This document shows positions 1-6,915 of a DNA stretch of 14,164 nucleotides, piece by piece. The translations under genes were made by a program, and so were the position numbers. Every line of letters starts with the position of its first letter. Position 1 is the first letter of the stretch. The notes under the pieces were generated by a model. It was not told the DNA's origin. It was given only the letters and a program-made list of their open reading frames with translations, and searched no databases. Origin of the DNA: an uncultured Clostridia bacterium (lineage in GTDB: Bacteria > Bacillota > Clostridia > Lachnospirales > Lachnospiraceae); contig CALZBV010000043.1 in the NCBI GenBank assembly GCA_945622055.1, positions 1-14,164 of the forward strand, in the 5' to 3' direction.

Positions 1-566
1 CAGAGGATATGGGCCTGGAGCCAAAGGTAGAGAACATGGAATTTGACTCTACGCTGATTGCACTTCAGAATGGTCAGGTCGATATTGTAGCTTCCGGTAT
101 GACGATTGATAAGGAGCGTGCAGAGGAGGTTGATTTCTCTGTTCCGTATTTTGTGGCAACTCAGGTTATGATTGTTAAGGAAGACTCGGCCATCGCAAAG
201 GCTTCCGATATGGAAGATAAAAAGATTGTCGTTATCCAGGGCTACACCGGAGAAACCTGTGTAAGAAAGCTCGGTTATAAGTACGAGGCCTTCAAGAAGG
301 GTACTGAGGCTGTGATGGAGCTGATAAATGGTAAGTGCGACGTAGTTGTGATTGACTCCGCGACTGCGCTCAGCTACATTGGCGACAACGAGGGGCTGAA
401 GGTTGTATATGACAATGAAGCATTCGGTTCCGAGGAATACGGAATTGCAGTTCAGAAGGGGAACAAGGAGCTGTTAGATAAGGTTAATGAGACGTTAAAC
501 AGAATGCTTTCTGATGGTACGATTGACAAGCTTGTAAAAAAATATGGTGAAGTAGACGCAGAATAG
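1..566 (+). CDS. Amino-acid ABC transporter substrate-binding protein, 3' part (partial)
   Basis: This is the C-terminal part of a type-3 periplasmic-binding-protein-like lipoprotein that would bind polar or cyclic amino acids outside the membrane and hand them to an ABC permease. The open frame runs in from before the window (codons from base 3), so the ATG at 9 is internal, not a start. Family hallmarks are visible: the pair LIALQNGQVDIVASGMTI and ERAEEVDFSVPYF, which form the ligand-binding and hinge region, then KKIVVIQGYTGE (second lobe) and an EYGIAVQKGN stretch near the end, followed by the usual LNRMLSDGTIDKLVKKY C-terminal helix. The signal peptide and first lobe are outside the window. 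No permease or ATPase gene follows, so either they lie upstream or this is an orphan receptor. The family call is secure; the substrate is not. Confidence 0.93.
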   Translation, partial: EDMGLEPKVENMEFDSTLIALQNGQVDIVASGMTIDKERAEEVDFSVPYFVATQVMIVKEDSAIAKASDMEDKKIVVIQGYTGETCVRKLGYKYEAFKKGTEAVMELINGKCDVVVIDSATALSYIGDNEGLKVVYDNEAFGSEEYGIAVQKGNKELLDKVNETLNRMLSDGTIDKLVKKYGEVDAE

Positions 567-600
567 TTCTAAGGGCGTTTCAAATTATGCCTGTCTTTTT

Positions 601-629
601 TTGACAAATATTCTTTTTTGTAGTATACT
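601..629 (+). promoter_or_regulatory. Sigma-A promoter for the acyltransferase/phosphatase genes
   Basis: TTGACA (601-606) and TATACT (624-629) are separated by exactly 17 bp. This is a near-perfect housekeeping promoter. It would start transcription near 636, giving a leader of about 100 nt before the gene at 734. It separates that gene and its neighbour from the transporter gene upstream. A T-run at 595-602 precedes it, but I see no strong stem before that run. Confidence 0.8.
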
Positions 630-733
630 GATTAGTATGCTTGGAGAAGTTGCCTGGAAAAATGTAATGAAATTATGTTTTTGCGAGAGCTTTTATCCGG
701 CAGTAGGAAAGAAGACGAAAGAGAGACAGCAGT

Positions 734-1402
734 ATGAATCTTCAACCATTGGCAAAGCATTTTCCGAAATTCTTGCGGAATCTGACAGAAGGGTTCATGG
801 TGACAACCTGGCACCTTTATATTGAGTTTGTGGCGAAGACGGCACGGCTTCAGCTGACCGGTCTGGAGGAGGTTCAGATGAACCGGATGATAGGCTTCTG
901 GCACGAGGACAGCTACAGCTTTCAGTTGATTTTACGCGAACTTCAGAAAAGAGGAATGTCGGTAAATGTAATTGTTACGAAAGAACGCCGGGGAGATTAT
1001 ATCTCCGATATGATTCGAAAGTACGGAGCCAAACCGATGCGACTTCCGGACGGGATGGAGATGCGTTCCTTTATGCGTGATTTAAGGCAAAAGAGCAAAG
1101 AAGAGGGGATGATTCTTGCGGCAGCGCTGGACGGACCGAGCGGACCGTATCATAAGCCGAAGAGACTCTTGTTTATGCTCGCACATGAGGCAGAAAAAGG
1201 CTTTGCGTATGCACGGTTTTCCAAGAAGGGAATGCTGGCGCTTCCGTGGCGATGGGATAAATACCGTCTTCCGCTTCCGTTTGCAAAGCTGGAATGCAGG
1301 ATTGATTACTGGGGACCGGTGACGCAGGAAGACCTTCGGGAATTTGACCGGTATGTAGAAGAGCATTTTACGGATGGCGCGGTGAAAACAGCTAAAAAAT
1401 GA
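734..1402 (+). CDS. DUF374 / lysophospholipid-acyltransferase-like protein
   Basis: The 222-aa protein resembles the DUF374 branch of the glycerolipid acyltransferase superfamily. Such proteins are thought to act on lipid intermediates at the cytoplasmic membrane face, with unproven substrates. Visible family features are the GFWHEDS block at residues 54-60 (position of the catalytic His region), a VIVTKERRGDYIS strand-turn (residues 79-91) matching the usual VSxSxDGE block, and the invariant DGPSGP motif at 133-138 followed by PK. The length is normal for the family (about 200-230). The ATG at 734 has a weak GAGAGA site seven bases upstream; no better start fits the domain. The gene ends 12 bp before the histidine phosphatase and the pair probably form one operon from the 601-629 promoter. 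The acidic residue two places after the His differs from the classical HX4D spacing, as is normal in DUF374. Fold call good, reaction inferred. Confidence 0.75.
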   Translation: MNLQPLAKHFPKFLRNLTEGFMVTTWHLYIEFVAKTARLQLTGLEEVQMNRMIGFWHEDSYSFQLILRELQKRGMSVNVIVTKERRGDYISDMIRKYGAKPMRLPDGMEMRSFMRDLRQKSKEEGMILAAALDGPSGPYHKPKRLLFMLAHEAEKGFAYARFSKKGMLALPWRWDKYRLPLPFAKLECRIDYWGPVTQEDLREFDRYVEEHFTDGAVKTAKK

Positions 1403-1414
1403 CAGGAGACGGTT

Positions 1415-2044
1415 ATGCGTTTGTTATTGATTCGGCATGGAAGACAGAGTAGCCCGCTCTGTAATGTGGATGTGGATTTGTCGGAGGAGGGAAGGCGTCA
1501 GGCTGCGCTTCTTTCCGAAAGATTCCGCGGATTTTGTCCTGAGCTGATTTATACCAGCGGTTTGCTTCGTGCTAAGCAGACCGCTGCAATTTTGTTTGGG
1601 GAGCATTCCGGGTTTTTAGAGCGGGAGGATTTAAATGAGATTTCCTTTGGTGATTTAACCGGGAAGGCTGATGCTCTGACGAAAGTGGAATATGCGGATT
1701 ATTATGAGGCAAAAAAGAGAAAGGTCCGGGATTTGCGAATTCCGGGCGGTGAATGTCCGACGGAGGTTTTTGAACGGGCGAAAAGAGTTGTGGAGGAAGC
1801 AATTCGGTTCGGGGCTGAGTATGTAGTATTTGTAACGCATGGCGGTGTGATTCGTGCCCTGACGGCAGGTCTCCTTGGCATCGGCGCAGAGCAGATGCTG
1901 TTGTTTGCGGATGGTCTGGAGCACTGCAGTATAACAGAGCTTTCCTATTCAAAGGAAACCGGATTGTTTTCGTTGGAGAGGCTGAATGACTATGCCCATC
2001 TGGAACGGGAGCCGGAGCTTCTTCGAAATGCCTGGAAAAAGTAA
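1415..2044 (+). CDS. Histidine phosphatase family protein (phosphoglycerate-mutase-like)
   Basis: This is a 209-aa cytosolic phosphatase of the branch-1 histidine phosphatase superfamily. The active site can be followed: the N-terminal LIRHGRQ motif with phospho-acceptor His8 and Arg7, a second phosphate-binding Arg at residue 52 (SGLLRAKQTA), the general acid candidate Glu75 in DLNEISFGDLTG, and His142 in VTHGG. The stretch ISFGDLTG resembles the cobalamin phosphatase CobC / phosphoserine phosphatase type rather than true glycolytic mutase. No cobalamin genes are nearby, so the substrate stays open. AGGAG (1404-1408) sits six bases before the ATG. It follows the DUF374 gene by 12 bp and so is probably co-transcribed. 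Complete, with no missing catalytic residues. Confidence 0.9.
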   Translation: MRLLLIRHGRQSSPLCNVDVDLSEEGRRQAALLSERFRGFCPELIYTSGLLRAKQTAAILFGEHSGFLEREDLNEISFGDLTGKADALTKVEYADYYEAKKRKVRDLRIPGGECPTEVFERAKRVVEEAIRFGAEYVVFVTHGGVIRALTAGLLGIGAEQMLLFADGLEHCSITELSYSKETGLFSLERLNDYAHLEREPELLRNAWKK

Positions 2045-2091
2045 CGGATTGCGTTTTTTCGCATAGGATATACAAAAAGCCGGGAACTCAT

Positions 2092-2967
2092 ATGTTGATT
2101 TATGTTGTAAAGGAAGGGGATACAATTGCACGTATTGCAAATGAAAAACAAAGCAGCGTGGAACGTATCCGAATGGATAATGCATTAATGCCTGATTCGG
2201 TACTTGTACCGGGACAGGCATTATTGATTCTTACGCCCTCAGAGGTGTATACGGTAGCCGAAGGAGACACCCTGTCTTTGATTTCGGCACAATCCGGAAT
2301 TGATAAAAAACAGCTTCTGGCAAATAACCCGTCTTTCATCGGACGGGATATTTTATACCCGGGAGAGACCATAGTACTTTCGTATGAGGGACAGGAAAAC
2401 CGGCGTGAGATTCTTGTGAATGGATATACGTACCCTTCTGTGAACCGGAATTTGCTTCGCAAAACGCTTCCCTACCTTTCGTTTCTTACGATTTTTACGT
2501 ACGGCTTCACTCCGGAGGGCGACCTGGTTGTGCCGGAGGATGAGGAGCTGATTCAGATTGCCGGGGAGTATGAGGTGGCGCCGATTATGCTTTTGTCAAC
2601 CTTATCGCCTGCAGGGACATTCAGCAATGAATTATCCTCTGCGATTTTTGCAAATGCGGAGGCACGCAACCGGTTGTACGACAGGATTCTTACGACACTC
2701 CGGGAAAAGGGATATTACGGGCTGGATGTGGATTTTGAGTATGTTTTTCCTGAGGAACGCGAGGCATATGTGCAATTTTTGCAGGAGCTAAAGGAACGTC
2801 TGGCCGCGGAGGGTTTTCTTCTGATTACTGCACTGGCACCGAAGACCTCAGCTGACCAGAGAGGTCTTTTGTATGAGGCACATGACTATGGGGCAATCGG
2901 ACAGGTGACGGATTATGTGCTTCTGATGACGTATGAGTGGGGCTATACACAGCCCCACTATTCTTAA
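2092..2967 (+). pseudogene. LysM-LysM-GH18 (YaaH-like) gene, 5' part, interrupted by the element
   Basis: The intact gene would encode a peptidoglycan-binding, chitinase-fold N-acetylglucosaminidase like the Bacillus spore cortex/germination protein YaaH (about 430 aa). Two LysM domains are visible at residues 3-47 and 52-97, each with the EGDT signature. The GH18 domain starts near residue 105 and has the catalytic DxDxE at residues 212-216 (Glu216 the acid) and a final MTYEWGYT, the conserved late TIM-barrel strand that in relatives is followed by YGPPMA. Here it is followed by only QPHYS and a stop, encoded by the inserted element. About one third of the enzyme, including barrel closure, is missing, so the product is unlikely to be an active hydrolase. 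No signal peptide, as in YaaH. No AGGAGG precedes the ATG at 2092; the start is chosen because LysM begins directly. The 3' remainder should lie at the element's other end. Confidence 0.85.
2936..2959. other. Left attachment junction (attL candidate) with inverted repeat
   Basis: Bases 2936-2944 (AGTGGGGCT) and 2951-2959 (AGCCCCACT) are perfect inverted repeats of 9 bp around a 6-bp centre, ATACAC. The left arm belongs to the GH18 coding sequence (WGYT codons). The right arm is element DNA, because the host reading frame loses family similarity just after the ACA codon. The symmetry centre is the dinucleotide AC at 2947-2948. Large serine recombinases exchange DNA at a central dinucleotide flanked by half-sites, so AC is the predicted crossover. 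The recombinase gene ends 15 bp inside. The right-hand site is not visible, so the exact core is inferred. Confidence 0.7.
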
Positions 2968-2973
2968 AGGTAA

Positions 2974-4536
2974 TCACAATAAAGGAAAAATATCAATATC
3001 AAAAGTAATTGCATCCCTGTTGCCGCGGCGGTTTGGGGTGCTTTTTTCGTATGTAGCTTTGCTGATAACACGGCGCAGCATTTCATTTTTCTCAACCGCA
3101 TCCTCAGTGAGAGGGTAGGCTTCCAGAATGTGACGGACCGTCGGAACAAACTCTGTGCGTGCATGTACGGCATCGGACATAGCGGTGTACTGGGAGCTCA
3201 TCTGCAGGATGTTTCTTTCGGCTTCTGCAATCTGGCCAAGCAATCCACTGTTACGCTTGCGGAAGATTTCCTGAGTGTACAAGCCCTGCTCCAGCAGGTC
3301 GTAGGTGCGGGTTAGCTGCAGCTCAAGCGTGTCTTTTCTCTTTTCCTCAGCTTCGATTTGTATTCTAAGCGTTTTGAGCGTATCAGGAAGCTCCGGTTCC
3401 GGAAGCTCGAGCTCGTAACTATCACACCATTCTTTCAGATGTCTAAGCACTTCTGACTCAATCAAATCAAGCGGGGCAGATACGTTATCACAGAGATAGT
3501 TCGGACACTTCAGGAATGAATACGGCGTCTTTTTTGTTGCAGATAGGCGGTTCATAAGGGTACCGCATTTACGACAGTATACGAGGCCGCTGAGCGGGTT
3601 CTGCATAGGTCTTTTCGATGTACTGGTTGACTTTGCATTGACCTTCATCATCTTTGATGCGAGCGCAAAGGTAACATCATCAATGATAGCTTCGTGGATG
3701 CCGTCACACAGGATAAAATCCCCGGCCTTTTTCCTTCGCGTTTTCTTGATTTTCCCATCGATATAGGTCTTGGTTTCTTTTTTATATCCCCAGCGCACTT
3801 TCCCAATGTAGACAGGATTCACAAGAATGTCCTTAATGGTATATCTGGACCAGTGCTCACCGGTTCGTGGGTGGATGTGCATATCATCCAACTTGTGACA
3901 GATGGACGGCATGCCGAGGCGCTTGCCTGTTTCATCGCCGCGCGTGTACCATTCAAATATCAGACGGATAACTTCAGCTTCTTCAGGGACAGGCTCAAGC
4001 GAATATCCTTTGTCCTTCTCGAGCTTGTATTTCTTATACCCATACGGGGCAGCGGCTCCGATAAACTTTCCTTCTTTGGCAGCAGAGATACGTCCGGCAT
4101 TCATACGGCGACGGATGGTTTTGTATTCGCGACGGGACATAAAAAGACCGAACTCAAAATACTCCTCATCGAACTCATTGTTCGGATCATACGTTTTGGC
4201 GGGAGTTATAATCTTGGTGCCGTTCAACTTAAAACTTTTGGCAACCTGTCCTTGGTCCATCGTATCACCGCGTGCCAGACGCTCAACCTCGACCACGAGG
4301 ACACCGTCCCACCTACCGGCTTCCACCTGACGTAGCAGCTCCTGCATCACAGGGCGCGCTGCAATGGTTTCACCGGAAACAATCTCACGGAAAAAATTCT
4401 CCGGAGGAAGGTCAATGTGCATCCGCTCGGCCAGTTCCTCAATCCGCTTCTGGTGACGGGCGAGTGTTTCACCCTCTCCGCGTGCCTCAGCTTCCATATC
4501 AGCACGGGATTTTCTGAGATAAGCGCAGTACGGCAT
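2974..4536 (-). CDS. Large serine recombinase (integrase/excisionase of the element)
   Basis: A 520-aa site-specific recombinase that integrates and excises the element by cutting both att sites through a serine-DNA link. The N-terminal resolvase domain (1 to about 145) shows YLRKS with catalytic Ser10 and Arg8, the SGETIAARP loop (Arg61), and ERLARGD with Arg86, Arg89 and Asp91, all expected active-site residues. A recombinase domain follows (about 155-290, AAPYGYKK to the VNPVYIGKVRWG segment). A zinc-ribbon domain has Cys321, Cys324, Cys344 and Cys349, interrupted by a predicted coiled coil (about 385-450) that in this family controls integration versus excision. The length is typical (450-700). 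AAGGAG with nine bases of spacing precedes the ATG at 4536. Transcription runs toward the left att site, as usual for integrases at element ends. I see no convincing -35/-10 directly upstream. Complete and apparently active. Confidence 0.96.
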   Translation of the reverse strand: MPYCAYLRKSRADMEAEARGEGETLARHQKRIEELAERMHIDLPPENFFREIVSGETIAARPVMQELLRQVEAGRWDGVLVVEVERLARGDTMDQGQVAKSFKLNGTKIITPAKTYDPNNEFDEEYFEFGLFMSRREYKTIRRRMNAGRISAAKEGKFIGAAAPYGYKKYKLEKDKGYSLEPVPEEAEVIRLIFEWYTRGDETGKRLGMPSICHKLDDMHIHPRTGEHWSRYTIKDILVNPVYIGKVRWGYKKETKTYIDGKIKKTRRKKAGDFILCDGIHEAIIDDVTFALASKMMKVNAKSTSTSKRPMQNPLSGLVYCRKCGTLMNRLSATKKTPYSFLKCPNYLCDNVSAPLDLIESEVLRHLKEWCDSYELELPEPELPDTLKTLRIQIEAEEKRKDTLELQLTRTYDLLEQGLYTQEIFRKRNSGLLGQIAEAERNILQMSSQYTAMSDAVHARTEFVPTVRHILEAYPLTEDAVEKNEMLRRVISKATYEKSTPNRRGNRDAITFDIDIFPLL

Positions 4537-4564
4537 AAAAATAGCACTCCTTTCTTAAAAATGC

Positions 4565-4593
4565 GTGACAGCCTAAGAAGGAAGTGCTATAAT
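4565..4593 (+). promoter_or_regulatory. Plus-strand promoter divergent from the recombinase
   Basis: GTGACA (4565-4570), 17 bp, TATAAT (4588-4593): one mismatch from consensus overall. It points away from the recombinase gene. An 8-bp inverted repeat GGAAGTGC / GCACTTCC (4580-4587 and 4612-4619) brackets the -10 box and the expected start point, so a dimeric regulator may bind here. TTGCACTTC recurs at 4700-4708. Confidence 0.6.
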
Positions 4594-4599
4594 ACAAGT

Positions 4600-4674
4600 G
4601 GTGAGAGTATTGCACTTCCAAGTGACAATATGTTAGAACCCCGGTGTTGGCGCACCGGGGCGTTTGTTATTATT
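4600..4674 (+). ncRNA. Candidate ~70-nt small RNA
   Basis: The stretch lies between a good promoter (4565-4593) and an intrinsic terminator (4639-4674). No ribosome site or convincing ORF sits in it. The predicted transcript has a first hairpin, roughly 4608-4630 (TATTG and CAATA outer stem, inner ACTT/AAGT), then the terminator stem. It is transcribed away from the recombinase and would be antisense to any recombinase mRNA reading in from the hicAB side. Existence is inferred from signals only. Confidence 0.4.
4639..4674 (+). terminator. Intrinsic terminator (plus strand)
   Basis: CCCCGGTG (4639-4646), a 6-nt loop, and CACCGGGG (4653-4660) form a perfect 8-bp GC-rich stem followed by the T-rich CGTTTGTTATTATT. 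On the minus strand no T-run follows the stem, so it serves plus-strand transcription. Confidence 0.75.
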
Positions 4675-4726
4675 GAATTAGTACAGCAAACTTTGCAAGT
4701 TGCACTTCGTATACAAGAGATTAATT

Positions 4727-5128
4727 TTACAACGGCTTACCTACTTTTTGAATCAATGCCTCCTGTAGCACTTGGGAAAAATTAATATTCATGGCAATGG
4801 CGGCCTCGTTTAACCATTCCGGAATAGTAAGGGTTTTCTTTACTGCCTTGGAGTTGTGCCTGCGCTGATATGAAAGCCAATCAAACTCAATCGCAACACA
4901 GAAAGCATCTGGTTCCAATGAAATGGCACATGGCTCTGAAGGAGTTGGAAGCGGTTCGTTGTTTCCTTGTCTTGATACAATGGCAAGTCCAAGAGCATCT
5001 GATGCCATTTCGTATGCATCCTGTATTTCATCACCCTGAGTCATACATTCCGGGAAATCAGGAAAGGAAATCCAAAAGCCGCCCTCGTCTGCCTTGTGAA
5101 AAATAGCTGGATAAAAAATTTTGTTCAT
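4727..5128 (-). CDS. hicB: HicB-family antitoxin
   Basis: A 133-aa antitoxin that would bind and block the HicA mRNA interferase and repress its own operon. The N-terminal part (1 to about 55) is the HicB partial RNase-H-like fold: YPAIFHKADEGGFWISFPDFPECMTQGDE and the following AYEMASDALG helix match the family closely. The C-terminal part (about 94-130: KKTLTIPEWLNEAA..., then FSQVLQEAL) reads as a ribbon-helix-helix DNA-binding domain. GGAGG six bases before the ATG at 5128 fixes the start. The gene lies 26 bp downstream of hicA on the same strand, the usual toxin-first order. The predicted partner site for its RHH domain is the inverted repeat 5384-5426 over the promoter. Confidence 0.92.
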   Translation of the reverse strand: MNKIFYPAIFHKADEGGFWISFPDFPECMTQGDEIQDAYEMASDALGLAIVSRQGNNEPLPTPSEPCAISLEPDAFCVAIEFDWLSYQRRHNSKAVKKTLTIPEWLNEAAIAMNINFSQVLQEALIQKVGKPL

Positions 5129-5154
5129 TTGATACCTCCATTAGTGTGGCTGGG

Positions 5155-5343
5155 TTATTTCAACCCAGCCTGTTTTAAAATTGCTTGCTCCAGTCCTTTC
5201 TTAAGGTCTTTGGAGTGATAAGGAACAATTACGGTTTTGTTTGTTTCAAAATTCTTAAGCTTAACATGTGAACCGTTCTGACTGATGATTACGAAACCAT
5301 TTTTCTGTAGTAACTTAATCATCTGTGTAGATGACATTGGCAT
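5155..5343 (-). CDS. hicA: HicA-family mRNA interferase toxin
   Basis: A 62-aa double-stranded-RNA-binding-like toxin that cleaves mRNA independently of codon reading. The family pattern is complete: SSTQMIKLLQKNGF at the N-terminus, the catalytic GSH with His26 in QNGSHVKL, VIVPYHSKDLKKG, and the final ILKQAGLK. The start at 5343 has AAAGGAG eight bases upstream; the second Met (two codons in) is possible but worse spaced. The pair is controlled by a consensus promoter immediately upstream. It most likely stabilises the element in its host, and could also contribute to phage defence as other HicAB pairs do; that role is inferred. Confidence 0.93.
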   Translation of the reverse strand: MPMSSTQMIKLLQKNGFVIISQNGSHVKLKNFETNKTVIVPYHSKDLKKGLEQAILKQAGLK

Positions 5344-5375
5344 CTTTTGTATCTCCTTTCCTCATCTATAAATAC

Positions 5376-5404
5376 ATTATAACACGTAATTATACGTATG
5401 TCAA
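5376..5404 (-). promoter_or_regulatory. Promoter of hicAB (perfect consensus)
   Basis: Read on the minus strand: TTGACA (5404-5399), 17 bp, TATAAT (5381-5376). Both hexamers match sigma-A consensus exactly with optimal spacing. Such a strong promoter on a toxin gene implies tight repression, which the overlapping inverted repeat would provide. Confidence 0.9.
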
Positions 5405-5426
5405 TAAGAAATACGTATAATTACGT
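5384..5426. promoter_or_regulatory. Inverted-repeat operator over the hicAB promoter
   Basis: ACGTAATTATACGTA (5384-5398) and TACGTATAATTACGT (5412-5426) are exact 15-bp inverted copies 13 bp apart. Each copy is itself nearly symmetric. One copy fills the -10/-35 spacer and the other lies just upstream of -35, so a bound repressor (probably HicB through its ribbon-helix-helix) would block polymerase. Confidence 0.75.
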
Positions 5427-5462
5427 ATAATAATTTGCAGGGTATATTGAGAATATTTGAAT

Positions 5463-5500
5463 AAAAGAAGGTTGACAGTTAATGACTGCCACCTTCTTTT
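5463..5500 (-). terminator. Bidirectional-looking terminator ending the channel operon
   Basis: AAAAGAAGGT (5463-5472) and ACCTTCTTTT (5491-5500) form a 10-bp stem that continues inward through an imperfect CAGT/ACTG pairing. T-runs exist on both strands. It lies 60 bp after the stop of the TM2-HIRAN gene and so closes the minus-strand operon, keeping it from reading into hicAB. No plus-strand gene ends at it. Confidence 0.8.
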
Positions 5501-5562
5501 GTTCTGCAGTTATTTCTTTCCAGCAGGTTATCATCCGTTTCAAACGGAATGAATTACACCTC

Positions 5563-6156
5563 CTATAGAGCAGAATTATTGAGTAATATGTCAATTATGG
5601 AATAGTATATACCTTTTCTGTTTTGCTTGATTCTAAGGTGATACACAGTGAGGGTATCGAGATTATCTACAACACGAGAAGCATATTCTTTCGGAACATT
5701 GCCGATAAGCTTATCTTTGACGTAGACGTAAACTGCATTTTCCCCTTCGTACAAATACTTTACAAATCGAACATCTCTCCTTGAGTAGCCTCTGTGTTCA
5801 AAAAAATATTTCAAAAATTCTTGCCTGGATGAGCCGTCATCGTTGTTAAATGTAACGCCGGCAACAGAAAATTGTATCCTGTTTGGATTTTCAGGTTCTT
5901 CAGGTTCTTCGTCATCATCAAATGAGGAATCAAAATCAGTATTTTCAATAATAGGGTTTTTATTAACATGAAGAGGTTTTTGTGATGTTGAAGTAGGATG
6001 CTGCATTTTCTGAAAAGAGGTAATGACATCATACAACCAGCCGATACCGAACAATCCATAGGTAAACAAGTAAACAACACCAATACCGATTTTCTTTTGC
6101 ATAAATTTATGTATACCTAACCAGCCAAAAAATAATGTAATAAGAAATTCATTCAT
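5563..6156 (-). CDS. TM2-domain membrane protein with C-terminal HIRAN-like domain
   Basis: A 197-aa protein. A TM2 domain fills the N-terminus: FGWLGIHKF (first hydrophobic segment, residues about 4-18) and GVVYLFTYGLFGIGWLYDVI (second, about 25-46). A linker follows with an acidic run (about 74-90, DDDEEPEEPE). The C-terminal part from about residue 94 reads as a HIRAN-like domain: FSVAGVTFNNDDGSSRQEFL, then NAVYVYVKDKLIGNVPKEYA. HIRAN modules are known to bind DNA ends or ssDNA in some proteins, so this would be a membrane-tethered nucleic-acid sensor; that role is inferred. The true start is the ATG at 6156: AGGAGG (6164-6169) is seven bases away, versus one base from the in-frame ATG at 6162. 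It follows the channel gene by 27 bp and ends the operon. TM2 assignment is strong, HIRAN moderate. Confidence 0.78.
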   Translation of the reverse strand: MNEFLITLFFGWLGIHKFMQKKIGIGVVYLFTYGLFGIGWLYDVITSFQKMQHPTSTSQKPLHVNKNPIIENTDFDSSFDDDEEPEEPENPNRIQFSVAGVTFNNDDGSSRQEFLKYFFEHRGYSRRDVRFVKYLYEGENAVYVYVKDKLIGNVPKEYASRVVDNLDTLTVYHLRIKQNRKGIYYSIIDILLNNSAL

Positions 6157-6183
6157 TGTCATTCCTCCTTTGGTTTTTCAAAA

Positions 6184-6906
6184 TCATTTTATAGATTTAT
6201 GGAATTCTTCTTTTTCTGCATCATTCAATGAATCATAAAGCAAAAGAGCCATTTTAACCTTTTCAGAATTCGCCTCCTGTTTTTCTGCATTAAGAAAGTA
6301 AGAAGTGATACTGCTTGTTAAAGAACCTATTAATCCAATTCCGACCAACATAAGAACTGCAGCAATAATACGACCTCCGGAGGAGGCAGGAGATAAATCA
6401 CCGTATCCAACGGTTGTTGCTGTTACGAATGACCACCAGAGAGCATCGTAAAAAGACATTTCTTCTAAAATGGTCATTCCGATTGTACCACCAAGAATTG
6501 AAAATACTGTAAGTGTTATGACATACTTAAGACCATTTGTATTAAAGAAACGTTTGGCCTTTGAAAAAACTCTCGCTGAGACAGAAAAGACACGAATAAG
6601 GCGTGAAGCTTTCGTAAGTTTTAACAATTTGGTAAATTTTAACACTCTCAGTGAACGGAAAGCCGAATTAAAAGGAAGAATTGCAATAAGGTCGACTATG
6701 TTGGCTTTAAAGAATTCTTTTTTTGATTCAGAAATAACGAGTCGAACAAAATAGTCAATAATAAAAATACCATATACAACGATATCAGCCCAATATAAAA
6801 AACCTGTTAACCCTTTGGTCAGATCAAGGATTGCAAATATTACAGATAAGAGAGCAAGTAAGCAGATTACAATATCATAGATTCTATCTTTGGTATTATT
6901 GGACAT
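6184..6906 (-). CDS. Voltage-gated-type potassium channel (ion transporter family)
   Basis: A 240-aa, six-helix K+ channel subunit, expected to tetramerise in the cytoplasmic membrane. Four hydrophobic segments precede the pore. S1 is about 11-30 and S2 about 38-57 (with acidic Asp51). S3 is about 66-80 (VDLIAILPF), and S4 about 84-120 carries repeated Arg/Lys every three or four residues (RSLRVLKFTKLLKL, then RLIRVF). S5 is about 127-148. The pore has TATTVGYGD (selectivity filter TVGYGD at 165-170), and S6 is about 180-203. The cytoplasmic tail is only about 35 residues, with no RCK/TrkA domain or cyclic-nucleotide domain. GGAGG four bases before the ATG sets the start. Gene order in the operon: repressor, HALKH protein, channel, TM2-HIRAN. 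An all-intact channel in the repressor operon of a mobile element suggests a cargo or defence role rather than host ion balance. Confidence 0.93.
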   Translation of the reverse strand: MSNNTKDRIYDIVICLLALLSVIFAILDLTKGLTGFLYWADIVVYGIFIIDYFVRLVISESKKEFFKANIVDLIAILPFNSAFRSLRVLKFTKLLKLTKASRLIRVFSVSARVFSKAKRFFNTNGLKYVITLTVFSILGGTIGMTILEEMSFYDALWWSFVTATTVGYGDLSPASSGGRIIAAVLMLVGIGLIGSLTSSITSYFLNAEKQEANSEKVKMALLLYDSLNDAEKEEFHKSIK

Positions 6907-6915
6907 AAAACCTCC

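Noticed and set aside
566..602. Terminator after the transporter binding-protein gene
   Set aside because: There is a T-run at 595-602, but the only stem I can draw (GGGC/GCCT with wobble) is four pairs; too weak to list.
601..825. Open frame starting at the -35 box of the promoter
   Set aside because: It starts inside the TTGACA hexamer, has no ribosome site and overlaps the DUF374 gene in another frame.
3694..4335. Long plus-strand open frame of 213 codons
   Set aside because: It lies antisense inside the serine recombinase gene, which shows full active-site and zinc-ribbon motifs; no ribosome site or family features on the plus strand.
4589..4617. Recombinase promoter on the minus strand (TATTAT at 4594-4589)
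   Set aside because: The -35 position reads AAGTGC at 17 bp and no neighbouring spacing gives a better match; the plus-strand reading of the same bases is much stronger.
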